Shown piece after piece: positions 37,111 through 45,481 of a DNA stretch of 64,000 bases. The stretch is from Pseudomonas viridiflava. Lineage in GTDB: Bacteria > Pseudomonadota > Gammaproteobacteria > Pseudomonadales > Pseudomonadaceae. The stretch is taken from NCBI RefSeq assembly GCF_900582195.1, contig NZ_UTHA01000091.1, positions 1-64,000 on the forward strand. The letters run 5' to 3'. The position numbers were made by a program, and so were the translations under genes. Position 1 is the first letter of the stretch. Each line of letters begins with the position of its first letter. The notes under the pieces were generated by a model. That model worked only from the letters and a program-made list of their open reading frames with translations, did not search any database and had not been told where the DNA came from.

Positions 37111-37563
37111 ATGAGGGAATGGCTTACCGTTCGCGACATCAATGCGGACACCATGAAGGCCATCAGTGACGGCGTCTTACAGCATGGCCGAGCCTTGTCT
37201 GAGGCTCGCGGCGGACACGCTGAAGCCATCGCCTGCGCGCTGATGGAGAACGGGACACTAATCGGCGGCGCCACCGGCAGAACCGAGTTCAGGCGGCTGT
37301 TTGTCAATTACCTGTGGATCGACGCGCAATGGCGCGGAACCGGGCTGGGTGCTCAGGCGTTGCACAAGCTTGAGGCGTTAGCGGTTGAAAGGGCGTGCGT
37401 GGATGCCTTGATCGAAACGCTGGATGACGACGTCGCCCGTTGGTACACCCGCTGCGGATACCGATTGATTGCGCACGTGCCCGAGTATTGCGGCCCGTGG
37501 AGCCGTCATACGCTGTTGAAAACGCTGGTGACGACAGGTACTCCCACAAGGTTCTTTGATTGA
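37111..37563 (+). CDS. GNAT-family N-acetyltransferase
   Basis: 150-residue GNAT enzyme: YLWIDAQWRGTGLGAQALHKLE is the acetyl-CoA-binding segment (R-G-x-G-x-G/A), and the C-terminal WYTRCGYRLIAHVPEY is the usual closing strand-helix part. The ATG is 34 bases after the LysR stop with a GGAG-like site, so it could be co-transcribed with the regulator. Substrate unknown. Confidence 0.83.
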   Translation: MREWLTVRDINADTMKAISDGVLQHGRALSEARGGHAEAIACALMENGTLIGGATGRTEFRRLFVNYLWIDAQWRGTGLGAQALHKLEALAVERACVDALIETLDDDVARWYTRCGYRLIAHVPEYCGPWSRHTLLKTLVTTGTPTRFFD

Positions 37564-37585
37564 GGGTATTTGCCGGGTTGATTTA

Positions 37586-37603
37586 TATATGGATATCCGT
37601 ATA
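37586..37603. promoter_or_regulatory. probable ArsR operator
   Basis: The dyad TATATGGATATCCGTATA, centred on GATATC in an AT-rich 35-base stretch, lies 32 bases upstream of arsR, the usual place for an autoregulatory ArsR operator. Confidence 0.6.
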
Positions 37604-37634
37604 TTCGAATTTTCATATGTGCAGAGTCCATTCC

Positions 37635-37982
37635 ATGATCACCCCCACCGAAGTCTTCAAGAGCCTCGCCGACGAAACCCGCGTCCGCGCCATGCTGCTC
37701 ATCGCCGATCAAGGTGAACTCTGCGTCTGCGAGCTGATGTGTGCGCTCGACGACAGCCAACCGAAAATCAGCCGCCACCTCGCGCAACTGCGCAGCAATG
37801 GCTTGCTGCTCGATCGCCGTCAGGGCCAGTGGGTCTATTACCGGCTCAATCCGGAGCTGCCGGCGTGGGTGCGCGAAATCCTGCAAGTGACGTCCAAAGC
37901 CAACGCCGATTGGCTCAAGGACAACGCCGCGCGCCTGCAGAACATGGACGGTCGTCCCGTCCGTGAAACCGCCTGCTGCTGA
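37635..37982 (+). CDS. arsR: ArsR-family arsenite-responsive repressor
   Basis: 115-residue winged-helix repressor. The As(III)-binding motif ELCVCEL is present (Cys30 and Cys32) and overlaps the DNA-binding region SQPKISRHLAQLRSNGLL; a C-terminal pair of cysteines (CC) is also present. The ATG at 37635 gives the normal start. The gene heads the arsR-arsC-arsH unit, and a dyad upstream is the likely operator. Arsenite binding would release DNA and induce the unit. Confidence 0.92.
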   Translation: MITPTEVFKSLADETRVRAMLLIADQGELCVCELMCALDDSQPKISRHLAQLRSNGLLLDRRQGQWVYYRLNPELPAWVREILQVTSKANADWLKDNAARLQNMDGRPVRETACC

Positions 37983-37996
37983 GGGAGCAAAAAACC

Positions 37997-38467
37997 ATGC
38001 GAATTCTGTTTATGTGCACGGCCAACAGCTGCCGCAGCATCCTGTCCGAAGCCATGTTCAATCATCTGGCGCGCCCCGGATTCGAGGCCGTGAGTTCCGG
38101 AAGTTTCCCCAAAGGCCAGGTGTTGCCGCGCAGCCTTTCGACGCTGCAACAGGCCGGCATTGCCATCGATGGCCTGTACAGCAAAGGCAATGATGCGTTC
38201 GAAGACAATCCGCCAGACATTGTCATCACCGTCTGCGACAAGGCTGCTGGTGAGAGCTGCCCGGTGTACTTCGGCCCCGCGCTCAAAGCCCATTGGGGCC
38301 TGGCAGATCCCTCGGATGTGACCGGCGACGATGCCGCCGTGGACGCGGCATTTGCTGCCACGCTAGCGATCATCGAGCGGCGCTGCGCGACCTTCCTTGG
38401 CCTGCCATTTAAAGCACTCAGCCGCGCTGATCTCCAGCGTGAGCTGGATCGTATCGGCTCTCTCTGA
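37997..38467 (+). CDS. arsC: arsenate reductase (low-molecular-weight phosphatase type)
   Basis: 156-residue ArsC of the LMW protein-tyrosine-phosphatase fold. The catalytic loop CTANSCR (Cys7-x5-Arg13) is at the N-terminus, and the later cysteine in ITVCDKAAGESCP is the redox partner region typical of thioredoxin- or mycothiol-linked reductases. It reduces arsenate to arsenite, which normally needs an export pump. It follows arsR by 14 bases with an AGGGAG-type site. Confidence 0.92.
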   Translation: MRILFMCTANSCRSILSEAMFNHLARPGFEAVSSGSFPKGQVLPRSLSTLQQAGIAIDGLYSKGNDAFEDNPPDIVITVCDKAAGESCPVYFGPALKAHWGLADPSDVTGDDAAVDAAFAATLAIIERRCATFLGLPFKALSRADLQRELDRIGSL

Positions 38468-38479
38468 GCTGGAGGACAC

Positions 38480-39172
38480 ATGTCAGAACAACTGCCCAAT
38501 CTTGATCATTCGCTGTTCGAAGGAGCGTCCCCTTTGGGCGAACACAAACCGCGCATCCTGCTGCTCTACGGCTCGACCCGCGAACGTTCGTTCAGTCGTT
38601 TGCTGGTAGAGGAGGCCGCGCGCCTGCTGGAACACTTCGGCGCCGAAACGCGCATCTTCAACCCGTCCGGTCTGCCACTGCCCGACGACGTTCCGGTCGA
38701 CCATCCCAGAGTGCAGGAACTGCGCGATCTGGTGCTGTGGTCGGAAGGCCAGGTCTGGTGCTCACCGGAACGGCACGGCGCGATGTCCGCCGTGTTCAAG
38801 GCGCAGATCGACTGGATCCCGCTGGAACTCGGCGCTGTGCGCCCGACCCAGGGCAAGACCCTGGCGGTGATGCAGGTCTGCGGCGGTTCGCAGTCGTTCA
38901 ACGTGGTCAACCAGTTGCGCGTGTTGGGGCGCTGGATGCGCATGTTCACCATCCCCAACCAATCCTCGGTGCCGAAGGCCTACATGGAGTTCGACGACGC
39001 CGGGCGAATGAAAGCGTCGCCGTTCTACGATCGTGTGGTGGATGTGATGGAGGAGTTGGTGAAGTTCACCGTGCTGCTGCGCGATCAACAGGCGCATCTG
39101 GTCGACCGCTACTCCGAGCGCAAGGAAAGTGCCGAGCAGTTGATGGCGCGGGTCAATCAGCGTTCGATCTGA
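38480..39172 (+). CDS. arsH: NADPH-dependent FMN reductase ArsH
   Basis: 230-residue ArsH flavoprotein. The flavodoxin-like FMN phosphate loop is [11 protein letters not shown], and [21 protein letters not shown] is the family block for flavin contact. ArsH oxidises trivalent organoarsenicals and contributes to oxidative stress resistance. It starts 12 bases after arsC with a GGAGG site and ends the cluster. No arsB or ACR3 gene lies between arsR and arsH. Confidence 0.93.
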   Translation: MSEQLPNLDHSLFEGASPLGEHKPRILLLYGSTRERSFSRLLVEEAARLLEHFGAETRIFNPSGLPLPDDVPVDHPRVQELRDLVLWSEGQVWCSPERHGAMSAVFKAQIDWIPLELGAVRPTQGKTLAVMQVCGGSQSFNVVNQLRVLGRWMRMFTIPNQSSVPKAYMEFDDAGRMKASPFYDRVVDVMEELVKFTVLLRDQQAHLVDRYSERKESAEQLMARVNQRSI

Positions 39173-39276
39173 GTAACGCTTGCGCAGCATGATTTGGCCG
39201 GCTGCAAATGCTGGCCGATTCACATAGGATATCGGCGCATCACCGTGTCACGGACAAACTCAAGGAAGTGTTAGTC

Positions 39277-40020
39277 ATGAAATTCAAGGAATGGGTGGAT
39301 TTGACGGCGTTGTACAAGCGCAGCCGCAGACAGCCGAACAAGTTGCTGTTCACGTGGAAGAATGCGCACCGGTTATGGCCGATGTGGACGGCCGCCGCGA
39401 CAACCTTGCCCCTGGTTGTTATGGCCGGCTTCGTGTTCAAGTATCCAATACTCGTCCCGATCTCCTATGTCTTTCTTGGATTGTGGACAGGCGCACTGTT
39501 TTTAACTCGACTCCATGCCCTTCGCACGGTTTATCCAATTCAGTTCGCTCAACATGCCATTCACCAGCGACCTTGGGGCGAGCAAGAAAATATTCTTTGC
39601 TATGCGTTCTTTTTGCAGATCGTGAAGGATGCAGGCTACACGGCCGCCAAACTTCGGAAACTGTCGGCATATTCAGACCTTACCGTTGCACCGGCCAAAC
39701 CTGCACTTTCGCAAAATCTGGGCTTCCTTTCACTCCTCGGTCTGATGATGGGGCTGTCCGGTGAACTGATCAAAGCAACGTCATTTTTTTTAGGGCCCAA
39801 GGGCGCGCTCGTCCTTATACCTATCGTCGGTACATTGTTTATTTACTGGCTCGTTTGGGACGGCATTCAAGGTAATCGTTATCAAAGACTGCGGATAAAA
39901 CGCTATGTTGATCTGGCCGCCTATGATCTGGAAGAAGCGGATCACGATGTTCGAGAATTGAATCCGGTGGAGTCTTCGCCGGTTATGTCGATGAGCAAGC
40001 AAACGGAGCCAACAGCATGA
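39277..40020 (+). CDS. membrane protein of unknown function
   Basis: 247-residue protein with a cytoplasmic N-terminus rich in basic residues and about four transmembrane segments (near residues 36-55, 58-78, 147-166 and 176-197). Family not recognised. The start at 39277 has AAGGAAG at a good distance. Its stop overlaps the DUF4287 gene (ATGA at 40017-40020), so the two are coupled. AT content is slightly higher than in the neighbours. Confidence 0.7.
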   Translation: MKFKEWVDLTALYKRSRRQPNKLLFTWKNAHRLWPMWTAAATTLPLVVMAGFVFKYPILVPISYVFLGLWTGALFLTRLHALRTVYPIQFAQHAIHQRPWGEQENILCYAFFLQIVKDAGYTAAKLRKLSAYSDLTVAPAKPALSQNLGFLSLLGLMMGLSGELIKATSFFLGPKGALVLIPIVGTLFIYWLVWDGIQGNRYQRLRIKRYVDLAAYDLEEADHDVRELNPVESSPVMSMSKQTEPTA

Positions 40021-40229
40021 GCGAAGACAACAAAGTAAAAGGCCCTGCCTCCTACTTCCCCTCCATCGAAAAAAAATACGGCCAGCCCATCGATCACTGG
40101 CTGAACCTGCTCGCCGGCATCAGCGACAAGAAACACATGGAACTGGTGGCGTGGCTCAAGGAGGAACACGGCATGGGACACGGTCATGCCAACGCCTTGG
40201 TTGCGCATCATCTGGCGGGTAAACAGTGA
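40017..40229 (+). CDS. DUF4287-type small protein
   Basis: 70-residue protein with the pattern YFPSIEKKYGQPIDHWLNLL and LVAWLKEEHGMGHGHANALVAHH, which I recognise as DUF4287. Members of this group are small helical proteins, also found fused to DUF5655 domains. Function unknown. It overlaps the upstream membrane protein gene by 4 bases and is followed by a GNAT gene after 13 bases. Confidence 0.8.
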   Translation: MSEDNKVKGPASYFPSIEKKYGQPIDHWLNLLAGISDKKHMELVAWLKEEHGMGHGHANALVAHHLAGKQ

Positions 40230-40242
40230 GGGCAGGGCAGCG

Positions 40243-40722
40243 ATGAATTTCTCCCACCGGCCAGTGACGGCCGACGACGTCAACACCCTCTGCAGCTTTC
40301 CCCAAGGCGAACAAGAGCTGTTCTTCATGTTCCCGAAAGCCAACTTCCCGCTGACGGAAGAGCAGATGCACAGCGCAATCAGCCAACGCTTCGACTCCAC
40401 GGCTTTTCTGGCCAACGGCGAGTTCGTTGGCTTCGCCAATTTCTACCGCGCTGAGCACGATGGCATCTGCTGTATTGGCAACGTCATCGTCGCGCCATAC
40501 GCCCGAGGCCAAGGTGTGGCGCGGTACATTGTCGAGACCATGACCGCAGTGGGTTTCGAAAAATACCAGGCCAAGGAAGTGCAACTCTCTTGCTTCAACG
40601 AAAACACCGCAGGCCTGCTGCTCTACCCGAAACTTGGCTTCGTGCCGTACTCCATCGAAGAACGCCCGGCGCCAAATGGTGGACGTTCCGCCCTCATCAA
40701 CATGACACGCCACCGACCATAG
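40243..40722 (+). CDS. GNAT-family acetyltransferase
   Basis: 159-residue GNAT protein. CCIGNVIVAPYARGQGVARYIVE is the acetyl-CoA-binding segment, and LLLYPKLGFVPYSIEE is the closing part. A glutamate/phenylalanine-rich start (PVTADDVNTLCSFPQGEQELFFMFP) matches a widespread Pseudomonas/enterobacterial GNAT subgroup. It probably belongs to the transcript of the two preceding genes. Substrate unknown. Confidence 0.83.
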   Translation: MNFSHRPVTADDVNTLCSFPQGEQELFFMFPKANFPLTEEQMHSAISQRFDSTAFLANGEFVGFANFYRAEHDGICCIGNVIVAPYARGQGVARYIVETMTAVGFEKYQAKEVQLSCFNENTAGLLLYPKLGFVPYSIEERPAPNGGRSALINMTRHRP

Positions 40723-40764
40723 ACATCCCCCAATCCCTGTGGGAACCCCGAACCAAACACAAAA

Positions 40765-40934
40765 CCTGCGGGAGCGAGCCTGCTCGCGAAGACGCCCGCC
40801 CAACCGCCCCAAATCCAAAGCCAGACTCAATCCCCTGTAGGAGTGAGCCTGCTCGCGATAACGCCAGCCCAGCCACCACCAATCCCAACTCAACGACAAA
40901 TCCCTGTGGGAGCGAGCTTGCTCGCGAAGACGCC
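40765..40934. repeat. three direct REP copies with 69-base period
   Basis: REP cores at about 40765, 40833 and 40902 (GGGAGCGAGCCTGCTCGCGA, GGAGTGAGCCTGCTCGCGA, GGGAGCGAGCTTGCTCGCGA) all point the same way and are almost exactly 69 bases apart, with related spacers containing CCAGCCACC or CCCAACCGCC type sequence. This differs from the inverted pairs elsewhere. Confidence 0.85.
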
Positions 40935-41040
40935 CACCCAGCCACCCCATCAACCACTGACCGAAATAAACAGTAAAAACCACCACTGTTTAAACCAAGC
41001 CTCAAGTAACCACCGAAACCCTACAACGGCTTGCGCCGTT

Positions 41041-41328
41041 ACCTACGACTAAGCCAGAATCCGCCGGCTTGTGCGTCTAGGTCGCGGGTTCTATCGTCTG
41101 TCGGTCGCTGAAAAACAGCGATCGGGTTTGGTAGCCCTGAGTTTTCGTAGATTGCATAAGCATCATGATTCGCAGTGTCTGTTCGACACGGCTTTTATGG
41201 TGGTCATGCACAGGGCGTCTTCGGGCGCGCCGGTTTTCTACGTCCCGGTCTACCAACCTGCGCATGGCCGCCACCCTCGTTTGGTAGCGAGAGTGATGGC
41301 TCCTTTTTTTGACGTAGGAGCTTCATCA
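41041..41328 (+). promoter_or_regulatory. structured leader upstream of the DUF3077/DUF6124 gene
   Basis: A 9-bp hairpin (41102-41125, CGGTCGCTG / CAGCGATCG with an A5 loop) is followed by GTTTGGTAGC (41126-41135), a near-complement CTACCAACC (41250-41258) and a second GTTTGGTAGC (41279-41288). The repeated and complementary segments allow mutually exclusive pairings, as in RNA-based switches such as phage C4-type antisense RNAs. An open frame spans the region but its product has a very odd composition. Confidence 0.45.
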
Positions 41329-41691
41329 ATGATCAAACCAACACCCAACCCACCCGAAACCGACCTCACATCCCCCTACGAATCCCCCGACTCCAAGCGA
41401 TTCCACGAAGCCGCCGAACGCGCCCTCGACCACTACCTCAAACCCGCCAGCCAAATCATGGCCAGCACCCAACAACCCGAACGCATGTACCTCGCCAACC
41501 CGAAGTACAACAGCGAATCCCTGCTCGCCAACGCCAGCGAAACCCTCGGCTCCGCCAGCGAAATGCTCCTCAACTTCGCCGCCATGCTCGACACCCCGCA
41601 CCGCAAAACCGCACTGGGCATCGCCCAAGTCGTGATGCTCGGCGAAATCGCCGTCAACCAAGCGCTGGATAACGTCGAAGTCGCCAGCTAA
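41329..41691 (+). CDS. DUF3077/DUF6124-type protein
   Basis: 120-residue protein with a Pro-rich N-terminus and the family pattern SLLANASETLGSASEMLLNFAAML...ALGIAQVVMLGEIAVNQALD. I recognise it as the small Pseudomonas-specific family called DUF3077 or DUF6124; many paralogues exist per genome. Function unknown. The ATG at 41329 has AGGAG 9 bases upstream. The gene sits between a structured leader and the Tle1 effector gene, with 139 bases before the latter. Confidence 0.75.
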   Translation: MIKPTPNPPETDLTSPYESPDSKRFHEAAERALDHYLKPASQIMASTQQPERMYLANPKYNSESLLANASETLGSASEMLLNFAAMLDTPHRKTALGIAQVVMLGEIAVNQALDNVEVAS

Positions 41692-41830
41692 CCAACCCGA
41701 TCTCGACGAGGGGAAACCCTCGTCGGACCCCGCAGTCACACCCCGGCTGGCACACGGCCACGGCTTGCGCCCCCCAGCCACGGCTGTCACCCTTCGGGCC
41801 GTTCTCAAGGATCAGAACCAGGAAACATGG

Positions 41831-43372
41831 ATGAGTGGCTACGTACCCAACCCCCCGAAAAATTACCGTTACGAAGAAGCCAAACCCGTCGATATTCACG
41901 CCCAGCGTTGGGCGGAATATGAGAAACACGGGAAAGAACCTGCGCGCGAACCTGAGAAAATCGGGATCGCGTTGAGGATTGGGGTTTTCTTTGATGGCAC
42001 TGGGAATAATGCGAACAACACGGCGGCTGGATTGCTGTGTGGGGCGCAGCATCCGATTGCGCCCGAGGATATCCCTGCCAGTTGTCAGCCCTATATGGGG
42101 AACCCGGACAGCAGTTATGGCGCTGGCGCGACCAACATAAAGAAGCTTGCCGACCTGTATTACAACGCTCCGATTGCTGAAGGAGAGGGTTCGATAAAAC
42201 AAGTATCCCGCCCTTTGTACATTGAAGGAATTGGCACTCAATCCAATGAAGAAGACAGTTTGGTCGGTCAAGGCATGGGGCGTGGAGAGACAGGAGTCGC
42301 AGGGCGTGTTCAGACTTCGTTTACCTTCATCAAACAAGTCCTTGAGGATGCCCTTCAAGAGAATCCCAACAGTGAAATTACATCGATCACCTTCGATACC
42401 TTCGGATTTAGTCGAGGCGCAGCGGCAGCTCGCCATTTCTCAAATGAAATCGTAAGAGGCAAGCAGGGGCCGCTAAGGGATCTATTGGCCACTTACGCCA
42501 ATAATTTCGCCCGTACCTTTGTCGACCAGTACGGTGGCAGCATCCGAATGGGCTTTATTGGGCTGTTCGATACAGTGCCGTCAATTGCTGGCTTCACGAA
42601 TCTTGGCAGGGTGAAAAGCCCCATAGCACCGGGCGTAAAACTGTACCTTGATCCGCGTTTTTTCAAGGACGTCGTCCACTTGGTTGCGCGCGACGAATGT
42701 CGGGCCAACTTCGCCCTCAGTAACGTCAAACCCGACTATCCAGAATACGCATTTCCAGGTGTTCACTCGGATATCGGAGGCAGCTACCTCGATGAAGTCG
42801 AAGAGTGTGTTTTGGTCAGTCCTATGCAAACGCTCGATGTTTGGAGCAACACTGACGTGAAAACAACCTCGATCTATCAGGATGCCGCTCGGGTAAAAAA
42901 TCAGTGGGTAGCCAAAGGCTGGCCTGCTCATCTGTTGGAAATCGTAACGCCCACTGCGCTTGCTTTGCCGGCCGATCCGCAAGATCGTTTCGGGCCTAAG
43001 CAAAAACGCGTATACGCTGGGCTACAACTCAAACGCCCGGTTAGTGGCAAACTCTCAACGGTGTACTTGAGAGTGATGTATCAGTTGGCCAAAGAAAAAG
43101 GTGTGCCGTTCACCGACATTCCTGGACGAACCGAGTATGCCGTTCCTCAGGAACTGCAATCGCTTTGTGACAGGTTCATCGCTGGCGACTACAGCACCAC
43201 CGCAGAAGAAGAACAATTGCTGAAACTGAAATACATCCATACCTCTGCCAACTGGAATCACCCGCAAGGGAGACGTGACGGCAGCGGCTTGAGAGCCGTT
43301 TACATCAATGCACCCACTGAGGATGGCATTCGCGTGCAGCATCCTCACGTAGCTGATTGGAAGCTTTGGTAA
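41831..43372 (+). CDS. T6SS phospholipase effector, Tle1-type (DUF2235)
   Basis: 513-residue DUF2235 protein. It shows the family start GVFFDGTGNN (residues 51-60), the lipase nucleophile elbow GFSRG (Ser194) within FDTFGFSRGAAAARHF, and plausible acid and base residues in LFDTVPS (Asp247) and FPGVHSDIGGSYLDE (His312). Tle1 enzymes hydrolyse phospholipids in the target periplasm after T6SS delivery. No signal peptide. The start at 41831 has AGGAAA. It is followed with a 1-base overlap by tandem DUF2931 lipoprotein genes, the expected immunity proteins. No vgrG is nearby. Confidence 0.87.
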   Translation: MSGYVPNPPKNYRYEEAKPVDIHAQRWAEYEKHGKEPAREPEKIGIALRIGVFFDGTGNNANNTAAGLLCGAQHPIAPEDIPASCQPYMGNPDSSYGAGATNIKKLADLYYNAPIAEGEGSIKQVSRPLYIEGIGTQSNEEDSLVGQGMGRGETGVAGRVQTSFTFIKQVLEDALQENPNSEITSITFDTFGFSRGAAAARHFSNEIVRGKQGPLRDLLATYANNFARTFVDQYGGSIRMGFIGLFDTVPSIAGFTNLGRVKSPIAPGVKLYLDPRFFKDVVHLVARDECRANFALSNVKPDYPEYAFPGVHSDIGGSYLDEVEECVLVSPMQTLDVWSNTDVKTTSIYQDAARVKNQWVAKGWPAHLLEIVTPTALALPADPQDRFGPKQKRVYAGLQLKRPVSGKLSTVYLRVMYQLAKEKGVPFTDIPGRTEYAVPQELQSLCDRFIAGDYSTTAEEEQLLKLKYIHTSANWNHPQGRRDGSGLRAVYINAPTEDGIRVQHPHVADWKLW

Positions 43373-44028
43373 TGAGAATACTCGTAGCTCTATTGAGCGT
43401 TTTGGCCTTCACAGGCTGTCACGCAACAAGCTCCAACTCAGGTGAAAACGATCCCAAATACCCGTGGTGGGAGCTGGCGTTCATCAAACCCAATTTCATG
43501 AACGTGTGGGTTGAAGACAGCTCTGTGGAAGACATTGACGGTAAGACCTTCCTGCGAGCTGGGGGAGGGAACGCCAGCGGTGCAGAGCCGAATGACGACA
43601 AAGAATCGGCGCGCGGTTGGATAGGTGTTGGTGGTACAGGCAAACCGGTTATTGGGGCAGGGCTACCTAAGCGGATCTTTGTCCGCTGGCAATCGATTCC
43701 AGAGCAAAAAACTTACCGGACATGGGTAGATATCCCTGAAGAAGCCAGGCAAGTGATGGTGACGTCTACCCATCAGCGCTGCCCGGAAAGTCCCGAGAAA
43801 ACAGCACGCTTCATGGCCTCGGTCTATTTGGGACTCGCCCCGGGTGGTGTGGTGCAAGTGTGGGTAAGAGATTTATGCCGTCGCCCAGTCAAAGTCGCTC
43901 GTGCCCAGGCTGAGTTGGAGCCGCTGGGGCCCGAGTTGGGTAAAAATGGTGGTCAATATGCTTATCCCATCAGTGAAAAGGCCAAGCGGTATATCGACAA
44001 GTACGGCATTCCCTATGGGAGTTGGTAA
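43372..44028 (+). CDS. DUF2931 lipoprotein, probable Tle1 immunity protein (copy 1)
   Basis: 218-residue lipoprotein: short signal ending in the lipobox AFTGC, then WWELAFIKPNFMNVWVED, IFVRWQSIPEQKTY and a C-terminal KAKRYIDKYGIPYGSW. The pattern matches DUF2931. Anchored at the periplasmic side, it could block the phospholipase in sister-cell attacks. The ATG overlaps the effector TAA by one base (TAATG), which points to tight co-expression. The two following genes are close copies. Confidence 0.82.
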   Translation: MRILVALLSVLAFTGCHATSSNSGENDPKYPWWELAFIKPNFMNVWVEDSSVEDIDGKTFLRAGGGNASGAEPNDDKESARGWIGVGGTGKPVIGAGLPKRIFVRWQSIPEQKTYRTWVDIPEEARQVMVTSTHQRCPESPEKTARFMASVYLGLAPGGVVQVWVRDLCRRPVKVARAQAELEPLGPELGKNGGQYAYPISEKAKRYIDKYGIPYGSW

Positions 44029-44038
44029 TCGTCACCCG

Positions 44039-44695
44039 GTGAAACAGCGGATAACGGTGTTTGTTGCTCTGTTCATTACCGGTTGCCAGTCAACTGATCC
44101 GCTTTCCACAAAAAATGATCCTAGGTCTCCATGGTGGGAACTTGCGTTCACCGAGCCTAATTACATGAAGGTTTGGGTAGAGGACACTGCAGTGCAAGAC
44201 ATCAAGGGCGAGACGTTCTTGCGCACTGGTGGAGGATCCGCCTCAGGTGGCCAACCGGAAGACGGCACAGACTCTGCCCGTGGTTGGCATGGCGTGGGAA
44301 GCACAGGAAAAGCTGTTGTTGGTGCTGATCTTCCCCAACGGATCTACGTTCGTTGGCAATCCATTGCTGAACCGCAAACGTATAAGGTCTGGATCGATAT
44401 TCCAGAGGAAGCCAGACAACTCATGCTTGAGTCCGTCAACCAGCGCTGTGCAAAAACACCTGAACAAAAGGGGCGTTATAACGCGTCTATCCACTTGGGC
44501 CTGGCGCCCGGTGGTGTCGTGCAAGTCTGGGTCAGAGACTCATGCCACCACCCTGTCAATGTCGCCAGAGCACAGGCGGAGATCGAACCGCTAGGGCCTA
44601 GTCAAGGCAAAAACCAAGGACGCTACGCGTATCCCGTCAGCGAAAAGTCCAAGCGGTATATCGAGAAATTTGGCATCCCTTACGGGAGTTGGTAA
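44039..44695 (+). CDS. DUF2931 lipoprotein, probable immunity protein (copy 2)
   Basis: 218-residue paralogue of the preceding gene with the same order of motifs: lipobox FITGC, WWELAFTEPNYMKVWVEDT, IYVRWQSIAEPQTYKV and KSKRYIEKFGIPYGSW. The start is taken as GTG at 44039 because it aligns with the ATG of copies 1 and 3 and gives an identical length; an upstream ATG at 44015 would put eight extra residues before the signal peptide. It lies 10 bases after copy 1. Confidence 0.8.
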   Translation: MKQRITVFVALFITGCQSTDPLSTKNDPRSPWWELAFTEPNYMKVWVEDTAVQDIKGETFLRTGGGSASGGQPEDGTDSARGWHGVGSTGKAVVGADLPQRIYVRWQSIAEPQTYKVWIDIPEEARQLMLESVNQRCAKTPEQKGRYNASIHLGLAPGGVVQVWVRDSCHHPVNVARAQAEIEPLGPSQGKNQGRYAYPVSEKSKRYIEKFGIPYGSW

Positions 44696-44705
44696 CCGTC
44701 CGCCA

Positions 44706-45369
44706 ATGAAGCAAATCATATTAATGTTGAGTGTTTTACTGGTAGCTGGATGCCAGGCTACCGACCCATTTTCAGCCGAGAACGATCCGAGATCCGATTG
44801 GTGGGGACTGGCCTTCACTGAACCGGCTCACATGAAGGTTTGGGTAGAAGACAGCACAGTTCTGGACATCAAAAACAGGATGTTTTTCAAGGCGAGAGGG
44901 AGAACCGCTGCCGGAGGTGAACCAGAAGATGGCACAGAGTCTGCGCGTGGGTGGGGCGCCGTCAGTGGTTCCGGTATTCCGGTATTCCGGTAACCGGTGC
45001 CGATCTTCCCAAACTCATCTTCGTCCGTTGGCAGTCCATATCAGAGCAGAAGACCTACAAGGGATTCATCGAAATCCCAGAATCAGCCAGGCAGTTGATG
45101 TTGGAGTCAACGAACCAGCGTTGCCCGGAAACTCCCGAAAGGGCCGCTCGATACATGGCGTCGCTGTACGTGGGTCTGGCCCCAGGTGGCGTATTACAAG
45201 CTTGGGTCAGAGACTCATGCCATCGCCCGGTCCAGTCGCTCATTCTCAAGGCGAGATTGAACCGCTAGGCCCGGAGCAAGGGAAGCGCGGTGGACACTAC
45301 GCCTATCCAGTGAGTGAAAAAGCCAAGAGGTATATCGACAAGTTCGGCATTCCGTATGGGGGTTGGTAA
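44706..45369 (+). pseudogene. DUF2931 lipoprotein gene, copy 3, frameshifted
   Basis: Third copy (lipobox LLVAGC, WWGLAFTEPAHMKVWVED). Two frameshifts break it. At 44971-44986 the 8-base unit CCGGTATT is present twice; removing one unit restores the reading SGSGIPVTGADLPK that aligns with copies 1 and 2. At about 45235 one base is missing; restoring it gives HRPVQVAHSQGEIEPLG. The remainder (EKAKRYIDKFGIPYGGW, stop at 45369) is intact in the third frame. The first part alone would give a 96-residue truncated lipoprotein. Confidence 0.88.
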
Positions 45370-45481
45370 CCGTAATCAAATGGCGAAAAAAGTGATGTCA
45401 ATTCTAAGAATGGCCCGTGTCCTGTACGTTGAAGAATGCAAGCGTATTGGCAGCAGACAGCGGTGAGACGAATGGAAAGGC

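Noticed and set aside
40765..40934. CRISPR array
   Set aside because: Only three repeats, each a typical REP with its own dyad, and spacers related to each other; no cas genes.
41071..41691. 206-codon frame starting 258 bases upstream of the DUF3077/DUF6124 start
   Set aside because: The extra N-terminal part is low in protein character and overlaps a structured leader; the ATG at 41329 has a good ribosome site.
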